A stretch of DNA of 64,000 nt from Wukongibacter sp050859025 (GTDB lineage Bacteria > Bacillota > Clostridia > Peptostreptococcales > Caminicellaceae). Below, one piece after another: positions 50,658 through 59,717 of this stretch. The translations under genes and the position numbers were made by a program. Below the pieces are notes generated by a model. The model was not told the DNA's origin. It made no database searches and worked only from the letters and a program-made list of their open reading frames with translations. Position 1 is the first letter of the stretch. Every line of letters begins with the position of its first letter. The stretch spans positions 434,001 to 498,000 of the forward strand of contig NZ_CP138200.1 of the NCBI RefSeq assembly GCF_050859025.1, read 5' to 3'.

Positions 50658-51668
50658 TTGAATATTGCAGAATATAAAGGCGTTTTCGTATTCGTAGAGC
50701 AAAGAGACGGAGAGGTTCAAAGAGTTTCTTTAGAACTTATCGGAAAAGGTAAAGAGATTGCCGACAAATTAGGAGAAACTGTTACAGCAGTAATGCTAGG
50801 TAAAGATATTAAGAGTAAGGCAGACATGTTAATTCATAATGGTGCTGATGAAGTTATATATGTTGATGATGAAGCACTAGGTATTTATATGACAGAGCCT
50901 TATACAAAGGCACTTACAAAAGTAATAAATGAAAGAAAACCAGAAATATTCCTAATCGGTGCAACTGCTATAGGAAGAGACTTAGCACCTAGAGTTTCAG
51001 CTAGAGTTCATACAGGTCTTACAGCAGATTGTACTTCACTAGATATAGACGAAGAAACAAGAAATCTATTAATGACAAGACCTGCCTTTGGTGGAAACAT
51101 AATGGCTACAATCATCTGCCCTGACCATAGACCTCAAATGTCTACAGTTAGACCTGGGGTTATGCAGTTATTTGAAAAGGATGAAAACAGAACAGGTAAA
51201 ATTGAAGAATTTGAAGTAGGCTTCTCAAAGGAAGATATGAACGTTGAAGTACTTGAAATAGTTAAAGAAACAAAGCAAAAGATTAATATCGAAGAAGCTA
51301 ACGTATTAATTTCAGGTGGTAGAGGTATTGGAAAACCTGAGAACTTTGAAATTCTAAAGGAATTAGCTGTTGGACTTGACGGACAGGTATCTGCATCTCG
51401 TGCGGTAGTTGACGCTGGATGGATTGATAGAGATCATCAAGTAGGACAAACAGGTAAAACAGTTAGACCTGACTTATATATAGCTTGTGGTATATCTGGA
51501 GCTATCCAACATTTAGCTGGTATGGAAGAGTCTGATTTCATAGTAGCTATCAACAAGGATGCGGGAGCACCAATATTTGAAGTAGCAGATGTAGGAATCG
51601 TAGGAGATATAAATAAAGTAGTACCAGCTCTAATAGAAGAGCTTGAAGCTGCTAAAGAATCTAAATAA
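50658..51668 (+). CDS. etfA: Electron transfer flavoprotein, alpha subunit
   Basis: This 336-residue protein starts at TTG 50658 with AAGGAGG at 50644. The C-terminal FAD domain has VLISGGRGIGKPENFEILKE, SRAVVDAGWIDRDHQVGQTG and LYIACGISGAIQHLAGM, the EtfA signature. There is no extra ferredoxin domain at the N-terminus. It is ended by a strong terminator. Confidence 0.95.
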   Translation: MNIAEYKGVFVFVEQRDGEVQRVSLELIGKGKEIADKLGETVTAVMLGKDIKSKADMLIHNGADEVIYVDDEALGIYMTEPYTKALTKVINERKPEIFLIGATAIGRDLAPRVSARVHTGLTADCTSLDIDEETRNLLMTRPAFGGNIMATIICPDHRPQMSTVRPGVMQLFEKDENRTGKIEEFEVGFSKEDMNVEVLEIVKETKQKINIEEANVLISGGRGIGKPENFEILKELAVGLDGQVSASRAVVDAGWIDRDHQVGQTGKTVRPDLYIACGISGAIQHLAGMEESDFIVAINKDAGAPIFEVADVGIVGDINKVVPALIEELEAAKESK

Positions 51669-51672
51669 TATA

Positions 51673-51714
51673 AAACTACCAACCTCTTGACTCTAATCAA
51701 GGGGTTGGTAGTTT
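51673..51714 (+). terminator. Terminator after etfA
   Basis: An 18-bp stem with wobble pairs (AAACTACCAACCTCTTGA with TCAAGGGGTTGGTAGTTT) ends in TTT. The CoA-transferase genes must have their own promoter or need readthrough. Confidence 0.8.
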
Positions 51715-51826
51715 GACAATTTATATGTTTTAAACAATATTATAATAGAATTAATAAAAATGAAAGCTAGCTACCAGTAGGTAGCTGTTAAAAGCGCCTA
51801 TGGCGCCTATCATGGGGGTGAATGTA

Positions 51827-52471
51827 ATGAAAAAGCATGTAGGCATTGAGGAAGCTATTGGTCATATTAAAGATGGTATGACAATAATGGTGGGAGGTTT
51901 TTTAGGTGTGGGTAGTCCACACAAAATTATCGAAGCACTAGTACAAAAGGGTGTTAAGGACTTAACCCTAATAGTAAATGATACTTGTTTTCCTGACTCA
52001 GGAGTGGGTAAGCTGATAGTAAACAAGCAAATTAAAAAGGTTATTGCTTCTCATATAGGAACAAATAAAGAGACTGGCAGACAGATGCAAGAAGGAGAAA
52101 TTGAAATAGAATTAGTACCACAGGGAACATTAGCAGAAAGGATTAGAGCTGGCGGGTCAGGTCTTGGAGGAATACTGACTAGAACTGGTGTCGGAACCTT
52201 AGTTGAAGAAGGTAAGAAAAAGATTGAGGTAGATGGAAACGAATATCTTTTAGAACTGCCACTTAGGGCTGATGTAGCCTTAATAGGAGGTTCAAGGGTA
52301 GATAAAAAAGGCAATATTTATTATAAAAAATCTACAATAAACTTCAATCCAGCTATGGCTACAGCAGCTGAGCTTGTAATAGTAGAAGCTGAAGAATTAG
52401 TTGAAGTTGGAGAAATAGATCCAAATGAAGTAATGACTCCTAATATTTTTGTTGATTATATTGTAAATTAA
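51827..52471 (+). CDS. 3-oxoacid/butyrate CoA-transferase subunit A
   Basis: This protein of about 214 residues starts at ATG 51827 (GGGGGTG upstream). Family I CoA-transferase alpha-subunit features are MVGGFLGVGSPHKIIEALVQ, the DTCFPDSGVGKLI segment and IRAGGSGLGGILTRTGVGT. Paired with the beta subunit downstream it transfers CoA between acetoacetate or butyrate and acetate (AtoD/CtfA type). Confidence 0.92.
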   Translation: MKKHVGIEEAIGHIKDGMTIMVGGFLGVGSPHKIIEALVQKGVKDLTLIVNDTCFPDSGVGKLIVNKQIKKVIASHIGTNKETGRQMQEGEIEIELVPQGTLAERIRAGGSGLGGILTRTGVGTLVEEGKKKIEVDGNEYLLELPLRADVALIGGSRVDKKGNIYYKKSTINFNPAMATAAELVIVEAEELVEVGEIDPNEVMTPNIFVDYIVN

Positions 52472-52668
52472 TACGACTTTAAGTATTAATAAATTTCACT
52501 GAAAGAATGTAGAAGTGTTCATTATTATCAGCAAAATTTATTTAAGTTTTAATGTAGCATGACTATAGAGATTCCAGTCAAAACTTCAATTTACACATAT
52601 CAAAAATCCTAAGATTCATCGGATATTTTGATATATATAAATTAAGATTTACTTGGAACTCTTTTTAG
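52472..52668. repeat. Second composite of family C and family A hairpins
   Basis: Family C (52472-52562, centre AATGTAGAAGTGTTCATTAT) is directly followed by family A (52563-52668). It separates the two CoA-transferase subunit genes, which normally touch or overlap. Confidence 0.85.
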
Positions 52669-52681
52669 GGGGCGAAAAATA

Positions 52682-53341
52682 ATGGATAAAAATCAAATTA
52701 AAGAGATAATTGCTAAAAGGGTAGCAAAGGAGCTTAAGGACGGAGATGTGGTAAATCTAGGAATTGGATTACCTACCTTAGTTGCCAATTATATACCCGA
52801 TGATATAGACGTTATATTGCAGTCAGAAAATGGTTTTGTTGGACTTGGAGCTGTAGCTGAAGCTGGAAAAGAGGACAAGGACCTAATAAATGCAGGAGGT
52901 TCCTTTGTTACTATTAATCCTGGTGGAGCTTTCTTTGACAGTGTTACATCCTTTGGAATAATCAGAGGTGGACATGTCAATGCAACAGTTCTCGGAGCCC
53001 TACAGGTCGATGAAAATGGAAACCTAGCTAACTGGATGATACCGGGTAAGATGGTTCCAGGCATGGGCGGTGCTATGGACTTAGTTACAGGAGCTAAAAA
53101 AGTAATAGTAGCCATGACTCACACTGCAAAGGGTAAGCCAAAGATATTTAAGCAATGTAATATTCCACTAACAGCTGTAGGAGTAGTTGATCTAATAATT
53201 ACAGAAATGGGTGTTATTGAGGTAACCGATAAGGGGTTAGTTTTAACTGAAATAAGACCAGATGTAAATGTAGAAGAAGTAGTTGCAGCAACGGAAGCAG
53301 AATTAATAATATCAGATAACTTAAAGAAAATGGACTTATAA
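52682..53341 (+). CDS. 3-oxoacid/butyrate CoA-transferase subunit B
   Basis: This 219-residue beta subunit has the catalytic Glu in the SENG motif (LQSENGFVGLGAVAE), preceded by VVNLGIGLPTLVANYIP, and includes GGHVNATVLGALQVDENGNL. It matches AtoA/CtfB. AGGGGGCG precedes the ATG. Confidence 0.94.
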   Translation: MDKNQIKEIIAKRVAKELKDGDVVNLGIGLPTLVANYIPDDIDVILQSENGFVGLGAVAEAGKEDKDLINAGGSFVTINPGGAFFDSVTSFGIIRGGHVNATVLGALQVDENGNLANWMIPGKMVPGMGGAMDLVTGAKKVIVAMTHTAKGKPKIFKQCNIPLTAVGVVDLIITEMGVIEVTDKGLVLTEIRPDVNVEEVVAATEAELIISDNLKKMDL

Positions 53342-53408
53342 ATACAATACAATTGATATATAAACTATAGAGATACGATTCAAAAAGATCATCTTAAAAA
53401 CTTTTTTA

Positions 53409-53514
53409 CTATATAGAACGCACTTATAAATCTACATTTTGGTTTCTTTAATAGCCAAAGTTTCAAGGCTTTTAAAGGAATCAAAATGTAAAAGATTTAT
53501 TGCGACTTCTATAT
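53409..53514. repeat. Hairpin family D, copy 2
   Basis: Arms TATAGAACGCACTTATAAAT-CTACATTTTG and CAAAATGTAAAAGATTTATT-GCGACTTCTATA pair with few mismatches. The left arm matches the inner arm at 491. Confidence 0.7.
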
Positions 53515-53549
53515 ATCTCCAATGTTAGTAGTTAATTTGATAAAGCCAT

Positions 53550-53716
53550 CAGGGGTATAGGGATAAGGGTGTCGTTAAAATAGATTAACTGTATATTATT
53601 AAGAGACCTTAGCCATGTCACTTTTATATATACGTAAAGCTATAAAAATATTTTATGACCCACAGGAAGCTATTAATTTTGACCTTAATTTCTATATTTT
53701 CAAAGCCCTATACCCT
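53550..53716. repeat. Possible inverted-repeat element
   Basis: AGGGGTATAGGG (53550) and CCCTATACCCT (53705) form terminal inverted repeats of about 11 bp around AT-rich DNA. It is the only structure I see in the rest of this intergenic stretch. Confidence 0.45.
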
Positions 53717-53758
53717 AAAATAGACACCCAAAATATTTTATAAATAGGAGGTAGAGTC

Positions 53759-55111
53759 ATGTTTAGAAGGTTTACAAATGGTTGTGTTGCACTTGTACAG
53801 AAATATTTACCAGATCCCTTTCTATTTGCAGTAATACTTACATTTATAGTATTTGGTCTGGGAATTGTTTTTACTGGACAGGGACCAATAGACATGGTTA
53901 TTCACTGGAGTGCCGGATTTTGGAAGCTTCTAGAGTTTTCTATGCAGATGGCATTAGTATTAGTAACAGGGCATACACTGGCGAATGCACCAATAATCCA
54001 AAAAGGACTTAAGAAACTTGCGAGTATACCAAAGACACCTGGCCAAGCCATAATAGCAGTAACCGTTGTTGAAGCTGTAGCTTCGTGGATAAACTGGGGT
54101 TTTGGTCTTGTAATAGGAGCGCTATATGCAAGGGAATTAGCTAAACAGGTTAAAAAGGTAGATTATAGATTACTAATTGCTGCAGGTTACTCAGGGTTTA
54201 TTGTATGGCATTCAGGACTTTCTGGTTCTATTCCATTAAAGCTTGCTACAGCTGGTGCTGATTTAGCTACCGCTACGGGGGGAGCTGTAACTGAAGTTGT
54301 TGGAACAAACGCAACAATCTTCTCAGGTTTTAATATAATTATATTTGTAGCAATATTGATTATATTACCTCTTTTAAATAAAGCTATGCATCCAAAGGCT
54401 GAGGAAGTAGTAGCTATAGACCCTCAGCTATTAAATGACAATGACGAGACAGTTACTACGAAAATAAAGACAATGACTCCAGCGGATAAAATTGAAAATA
54501 GTCCTTTGGTTTCAATATTAATAGGGGTTATGGGATTAATATATATATTCTATTACTTTGGGAAAAACGGATTCAAATTGAATCTAAATATAGTTAACTT
54601 TATGTTCTTGTTTGCGGGTATTATACTTCACTGGACTCCTAGAAGGTTCCTAGATGCGATTTCTAATTCTGCGAAGGGAACAGCGGGAATAATATTACAA
54701 TTCCCATTCTATGCAGGTATAATGGGTATGATGACAGGAGCAGGTGCTGGTGGACTTTCTTTAGCAGAAGCTATGTCAAACTGGTTCGTAAGTATCTCTA
54801 ACGAAACTACATTTCCATTATTTTCATTCTTAAGTGCAGGACTTGTTAACTTCTTCGTACCATCTGGCGGAGGGCAGTGGGCAGTTCAAGCTCCTATAAT
54901 GATGCCTGCAGGTGCAGCACTAGGTGTTCCAGCCGCTAAAACTGCAATGGCAATAGCATGGGGAGATGCATGGACAAACCTAATCCAACCCTTCTGGGCA
55001 CTGCCAGCACTGGGAATAGCGGGTCTTGGAGCCAGAGATATAATGGGATTCTGTGTAGTTGACTTGATTTGTACAGGGGTAATAATATCAATGGGATTGA
55101 TGTTCCTGTAG
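53759..55111 (+). CDS. atoE: Short-chain fatty acid transporter (AtoE family)
   Basis: This 450-residue permease has about 12 membrane segments. AtoE features are the opening CVALVQKYLPDPFLFAVILT, ASWINWGFGLVIGALYARE, YSGFIVWHSGLSGSIPL and the C-terminal VNFFVPSGGGQWAVQAPIMM. It should import acetoacetate, butyrate or related acids for activation by the adjacent CoA-transferase. AGGAGG precedes the ATG. Confidence 0.92.
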   Translation: MFRRFTNGCVALVQKYLPDPFLFAVILTFIVFGLGIVFTGQGPIDMVIHWSAGFWKLLEFSMQMALVLVTGHTLANAPIIQKGLKKLASIPKTPGQAIIAVTVVEAVASWINWGFGLVIGALYARELAKQVKKVDYRLLIAAGYSGFIVWHSGLSGSIPLKLATAGADLATATGGAVTEVVGTNATIFSGFNIIIFVAILIILPLLNKAMHPKAEEVVAIDPQLLNDNDETVTTKIKTMTPADKIENSPLVSILIGVMGLIYIFYYFGKNGFKLNLNIVNFMFLFAGIILHWTPRRFLDAISNSAKGTAGIILQFPFYAGIMGMMTGAGAGGLSLAEAMSNWFVSISNETTFPLFSFLSAGLVNFFVPSGGGQWAVQAPIMMPAGAALGVPAAKTAMAIAWGDAWTNLIQPFWALPALGIAGLGARDIMGFCVVDLICTGVIISMGLMFL

Positions 55112-55228
55112 GATTAAGTATAGATTCTTAAAAATATTTATGAAAATAAGATAATTGATGTAACTAAGTGAATAGAGGAACTATGGTTAATAGCTAATTG
55201 ATAATAGGCCACTGTTTATGGAAGCTTA

Positions 55229-55266
55229 AAAAAGAGAATCCGAAATAATAGGATTCTCTTTTTTTA
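55229..55266 (+). terminator. Terminator after atoE
   Basis: The stem AAGAGAATCC/GGATTCTCTT is followed by TTTTT. Confidence 0.85.
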
Positions 55267-55469
55267 CGTCTCTAAAGAATGTGAATTATAATTTTGATGA
55301 GTTCCAAATGGTTATCAGGCTAGTAATAGAGCATCGCTATTTTAAATTCTCAGTATTTTAGAACAATATTTATAACTTGTACTGTATATTTACCATTAAA
55401 TAAAATTTATGATAATATAATAGTAATGTATATATAATATGATAAACATCTTATATTCTGGATAATTAA

Positions 55470-55574
55470 TATAGGGTTTATATAGTAAAACTTAATTTGT
55501 ACACATCAAAAATCCTAAGAAGCATCGGATATTTTGATATGTATAAATTAAGATTTACTTGGAACTCTCTATAA
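55470..55574. repeat. Hairpin family A copy
   Basis: TATAGGGTTTATATAGTAAA .. GGAACTCTCTATA; its centre (CAAAAATCCTAAGAAGCATC) matches the copies at 45507 and 52563. An adjoining left segment (55430-55460) also recurs at 63322. No gene lies in 55112-55678. Confidence 0.82.
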
Positions 55575-55678
55575 CCAGTGTCTTTTAGACTTTAAATCTT
55601 CAGAATATAATAGATTCTTCGTAGTTTATATAGAACACCCTGGAATAATATACATATATTTTTAAATGAGGTGTAAAG

Positions 55679-57400
55679 ATGAAATATACCGACGAATACT
55701 TTGGAGCCATTATCAAGAATATGACAGATGCAATAATAGGGATAGACGAGCATGGAAATATTAATATGCTTAATAAGCTTGCTGCAGAACTACTTGACCT
55801 TAAATATGATTATGTCATAGGAAAGAAAATAAACGATATTATTCAAAATAGTAAGCTTACAAGGGTTATTAAGACAAAAGAAGCGGAGGTTGACCAAAAC
55901 TTTTATAGGGTAGGTAGACAATTTACTGTTACTAGACTTCCTATACTCAAAGATGATGAGGCTCATGGAGCAATTGCATTGTTCCATGATGTAACGGATT
56001 ATAGGAAATTAAGTAAGAAACTTGATGAGGATGAAGTATATATCGATATATTAAATACAATTTTGGATACATTCAATGAGTGGATAGTAGTTGTAGATAA
56101 AGATGGAATAATTACAATGATGAGTAAAGCATACAAAGAATTTATTGGAGATCCAGACCCTGTGGGGAAGCATGTAACTGAAGTAATCGAGAACACTAGG
56201 ATGCATATAGTGGTTAAGACAGGTATAATGGAAGTTGGGGAGATACAGCAGGTAAAGGAAAGTAGAATGATTGCCATGCGAATACCCCTTAAGAAGGAAG
56301 GCAGAGTAATAGGGGCAGTAGGGAAAACTATGTTCAAGGACGTAAGTGATTTAGTGACCCTAAGCAGTAAAATAAGTAAGCTTGAGAAAGAAATAGAGTA
56401 CTATAAAAATGAACTTGATGACAAAAGAGTCGCAAAGTATTCCTTTGAGAATCTTGTAGGAGAGAGTCAAAGTATGAATAACGTTATGGCTCTGGCAAAG
56501 AAAGCAGCAAAAACAAATTCAAATGTCCTTGTGTTGGGAGAGAGCGGAACAGGGAAGGAGCTTTTTGCCCATGCAATACACAATGCAAGCAGGAGAAATT
56601 TAGGACCCTTTGTAAAAATTAATTGTGCAGCAATACCTGCCGAACTCTTAGAATCAGAATTATTTGGCTATGAAGAAGGTGCCTTTACAGGGGCTAAGAA
56701 GGGTGGCAAAAAAGGAAAATTCGAATTGGCTAATGGGGGAACTATTTTGCTTGACGAGATAGGGGACATGCCTATGTCCATGCAAGTTAAACTGCTTCGT
56801 GTGCTTCAGGAAAAGGAAGTAGAGAGATTGGGCGGAAATGTACTTAGGAATATTGATGTCAGAATAATAGCATCGACCAATAAGGAACTTGAAAGACTTG
56901 TAAAACAAAATAAATTTAGAGAAGATCTTTTTTATAGATTAAATGTTATGGTCATTAAACTTCCACCCCTTAGAGATAGAAAGGAAGATATAGAGGCCCT
57001 TGCCAATGAACTTAAGGGAAAGATAGCTACAAAGCTTGGAGTATATGTGGAAGGAATATCACAGGATGCCACGGATTATTTAAAAAGCTATGATTGGCCT
57101 GGGAATATTAGGGAATTAGAAAACGTTATAGAGAGGGCTATTAATCTACTAGATTCAGATTTGATAATAAAACCAAAGCATTTACCAGCTAGATTAACTA
57201 GGAAAAAGACAAAAACCTATCTTATGGGAAATAAGAATTTAAGAAGTATTATTGAAGAAGTAGAAAGAGAAGTTATTGAAGAGTGTCTTAAGAAAACAAA
57301 AGGAAATAAAAATAGAACTGCAAAGATATTAGGAATCAGTAGGGTAGGTCTATATAAGAAGATAGATAGATATGAATTAGATAATTATAAATCTGAATAA
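55679..57400 (+). CDS. Sigma-54-dependent activator with PAS domains
   Basis: This 573-residue enhancer-binding protein has two PAS domains (about residues 8-110 and 120-230), a short coiled linker and an AAA+ domain with Walker A GESGTGKELFAHAIHN, the sigma-54 contact loop EEGAFTGAKKGGKKGKFE, Walker B GGTILLDEIGDM and REDLFYRLNVMVIKLPPLRD. A C-terminal Fis-type helix-turn-helix follows (NRTAKILGISRVGLYKKIDR). No receiver domain is present, so a small ligand bound by PAS is likely. It lies between the two sigma-54 promoters in this locus and is the obvious activator of both. Confidence 0.95.
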   Translation: MKYTDEYFGAIIKNMTDAIIGIDEHGNINMLNKLAAELLDLKYDYVIGKKINDIIQNSKLTRVIKTKEAEVDQNFYRVGRQFTVTRLPILKDDEAHGAIALFHDVTDYRKLSKKLDEDEVYIDILNTILDTFNEWIVVVDKDGIITMMSKAYKEFIGDPDPVGKHVTEVIENTRMHIVVKTGIMEVGEIQQVKESRMIAMRIPLKKEGRVIGAVGKTMFKDVSDLVTLSSKISKLEKEIEYYKNELDDKRVAKYSFENLVGESQSMNNVMALAKKAAKTNSNVLVLGESGTGKELFAHAIHNASRRNLGPFVKINCAAIPAELLESELFGYEEGAFTGAKKGGKKGKFELANGGTILLDEIGDMPMSMQVKLLRVLQEKEVERLGGNVLRNIDVRIIASTNKELERLVKQNKFREDLFYRLNVMVIKLPPLRDRKEDIEALANELKGKIATKLGVYVEGISQDATDYLKSYDWPGNIRELENVIERAINLLDSDLIIKPKHLPARLTRKKTKTYLMGNKNLRSIIEEVEREVIEECLKKTKGNKNRTAKILGISRVGLYKKIDRYELDNYKSE

Positions 57401-57403
57401 GTG

Positions 57404-57512
57404 CATAGAACTTTAAGTAAATACTCGGATTTATACCTGTTCAAGGTTTCTAGGAACTCTGAGTATTTGACAGGTATAAGTTAAGTTTCACTAAATAAAT
57501 CCTATATACAGT
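57404..57512. repeat. Diverged hairpin related to family A
   Basis: The arms ACTCGGATTTATACCTGT and TTGACAGGTATAAGTT pair, with outer CATAGAACTTTAAGT/CTAAATAAATCCTATA like the A ends. A further partial family B fragment (GAGTGATTTTTATCAAA) lies at 57562-57578. Confidence 0.55.
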
Positions 57513-57633
57513 TTTACGGCAGTAAAACTTAGGTAACACAAGTAGTTTATGAGGTTTCCTTTTGAGTGATTTTTATCAAATTTTTTTCAAGCATTTAAGT
57601 TATGCACTTTTAAAAGTGTAAAAAAAAAATATA

Positions 57634-57650
57634 TGTAAATAAAATGTACA
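57634..57650. promoter_or_regulatory. Candidate activator site 1
   Basis: TGTAAATAAAATGTACA, a TGTAAA-N5-TKTACA dyad about 350 bp upstream of the sigma-54 promoter at 57982. Confidence 0.55.
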
Positions 57651-57700
57651 CTTATTGTCATACGACCTTTTTCAACATTTTAAGACATAGCTAGTGAAAA

Positions 57701-57717
57701 TGTAAACTTTATTTACA
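57701..57717. promoter_or_regulatory. Candidate activator site 2
   Basis: TGTAAACTTTATTTACA, a perfect dyad (extendable to AAATGTAAA/TTTACATTT). It is 67 bp from site 1, between six and seven helical turns. Confidence 0.6.
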
Positions 57718-57981
57718 TTTTTAACCTTGGTTATAATTATATACTTTACTTAAAAAGAGTAGATTTCAAAGATTAGAGTAGGAGATACGGAAAAATAAGA
57801 CTTAGATATTAAATAGAAATTTTATTTATCTTAAATATATTAAATCATGGGCATAACCACAGTATGTCAGGGATTTAATTAGGTAATTAAATAGATAAAA
57901 GAGCAAATAATATGAAGACTTATTTTAAATATCTCTAAATTTACTCTATTTATTGTTAATTAAATAACAATTATAAACAGG

Positions 57982-57998
57982 TTGGCACGCTAATTGCT
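57982..57998 (+). promoter_or_regulatory. Sigma-54 promoter of the CoA-transferase/GntP operon
   Basis: TTGGCACGCTAATTGCT is a full match to the -24/-12 consensus. The predicted start is near 58010, about 50 bases before the gene. Confidence 0.94.
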
Positions 57999-58062
57999 AT
58001 TATTAATATATGACTTTGAACATATAGATAAATAATTAACAATAGATTAGGGAGGTTAAGAA

Positions 58063-59619
58063 ATGCGTGTCAAAGTATTAAGTGCAGAAGAAGCGGTAAA
58101 ATTAATTCCCGATAATGCGACAGTTGCCACAGGTGGCTTTGTTGGTATTGGAGTACCTGAGGAAGTAGAAATTGCCTTAGAAAAGCAATTCAATGAAATA
58201 GGAAGCCCTAAAAATCTTACTCTTATTTATGCTGCTGGACAGGGCGATGGCAAGGATAGAGGTTTAAACCATTTAGGATATGAGGGTTTAGTAAAGAAAA
58301 TCATTGGCGGACACTGGGGACTTGCACCAAAGCTACAAAAATTAGCCCTTGAAAATAAGGTGGAGGCTTATAACCTTCCACAAGGAGTAATTGCCCATTT
58401 ATTTAGAGATATTGCTGCTGGTAAACCAGGGACAATAACAAGTGTTGGTTTAAAGACATTTATAGATCCAAGACTTGAAGGTGGAAAGATAAACGATATC
58501 ACTAAAGAAGATATTGTAAAGCTTATAGAGCTTGAAGGAAAGGAATACCTATTCTATAAGGCTCTTCCAATAGATGTTGCTTTACTTAGAGGAACCTATG
58601 CAGATGAAAATGGAAATATATCTATGGAAGAAGAGGCAGTTACTTTAGAAGCATTATCAATAGCTGCTGCATGTAAAAACTCAGGTGGTAAAGTAATTGT
58701 ACAGGTTAAAAAGGTAGTAAAGGCAGGATCATTAGATCCAAAGCTTATTAAGATACCAGGAATATATGTAGATACAGTTGTAGTGGCAGAAAAGGAAGAA
58801 AACCATATGCAAACCTATGGAGATCAGTACGATTCATCCTTCTGCGGTAAGACCATGATACCAGTAGACGTTACACAACCTGTAGCCCTGAACGAGAGAA
58901 AGATTATCGCTAGAAGGGGTGCTATGGAACTTATCCCAAATGCAATAGTTAACCTTGGAATAGGTGTACCAGAGGTAATAGCTATGGTTGCAAATGAAGA
59001 GGGTATTGGAGAAGAAATGATTCTTACGGTTGAATCAGGACCTGTTGGAGGTGTTCCTGCTGGAGGAATGAATTTTGGAGCATCAACTAATCCAGAGGCT
59101 ATACTAGATCAACCATACCAATTTGATTTCTATGATGGCGGAGGACTTGATATAGCATTCCTTGGTTTAGCACAATGTGATGATAAAGGAAATATTAACG
59201 TTTCTAAGTTTGGACCTAAAATTGCAGGGTGTGGTGGATTTATAAATATAACTCAAAACGCTAAAAAAGTGGTATATTGCGGAAGCTTTACAGCCGGTGG
59301 ACTAAAGATTAAGACAGCAGATGGAAAGCTTATCATTGAAAAAGAAGGTAAAGTTAAGAAGTTCCTACAGGATGTTGAACAGATCACATTTAGCGGTGAT
59401 TATGCCATCGAAAATGATACTCCAGTTATATACATAACAGAGAGAGCAGTTTTCGAACTTTCTAAAGAGGGACTAGTTCTAAAAGAAGTTGCTCCAGGTA
59501 TAGATCTTGAAAACGATGTCTTAGCTTTAATGGATTTTAAACCAATTATTGCAGATGATCTAAAGGAAATGGATGCTAGAATTTTTAAAGAAGAAATGAT
59601 GGGTTTAACGATAGGATAA
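58063..59619 (+). CDS. Fused-subunit acyl-CoA:acetate CoA-transferase
   Basis: This 518-residue protein combines alpha and beta CoA-transferase domains, as in propionate/acetate CoA-transferases (Pct, YdiF). The alpha half starts LSAEEAVKLIPDNATVATGG. The beta half carries the catalytic Glu in LTVESGPVGGVPAGGMNFGA, preceded by VNLGIGVPEVIAMVANEEGI. GGGAGG precedes the ATG. Driven by the sigma-54 promoter, with a GntP-type permease next, it probably activates an imported hydroxy- or short-chain acid. Confidence 0.92.
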   Translation: MRVKVLSAEEAVKLIPDNATVATGGFVGIGVPEEVEIALEKQFNEIGSPKNLTLIYAAGQGDGKDRGLNHLGYEGLVKKIIGGHWGLAPKLQKLALENKVEAYNLPQGVIAHLFRDIAAGKPGTITSVGLKTFIDPRLEGGKINDITKEDIVKLIELEGKEYLFYKALPIDVALLRGTYADENGNISMEEEAVTLEALSIAAACKNSGGKVIVQVKKVVKAGSLDPKLIKIPGIYVDTVVVAEKEENHMQTYGDQYDSSFCGKTMIPVDVTQPVALNERKIIARRGAMELIPNAIVNLGIGVPEVIAMVANEEGIGEEMILTVESGPVGGVPAGGMNFGASTNPEAILDQPYQFDFYDGGGLDIAFLGLAQCDDKGNINVSKFGPKIAGCGGFINITQNAKKVVYCGSFTAGGLKIKTADGKLIIEKEGKVKKFLQDVEQITFSGDYAIENDTPVIYITERAVFELSKEGLVLKEVAPGIDLENDVLALMDFKPIIADDLKEMDARIFKEEMMGLTIG

Positions 59620-59643
59620 AGCTACAAATTTTTATGTTTCCTA

Positions 59644-59670
59644 GGGCAGGTGACATCTTGCACCTGACCC
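59644..59670 (+). terminator. Hairpin between CoA-transferase and permease
   Basis: GGGCAGGTG/CACCTGACCC stem with little T tract; probably an intra-operon attenuator. Confidence 0.5.
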
Positions 59671-59717
59671 TTTAGCAATAATAAATAATAAAAATGTGAA
59701 GAGAAAGGGGTTAAATA

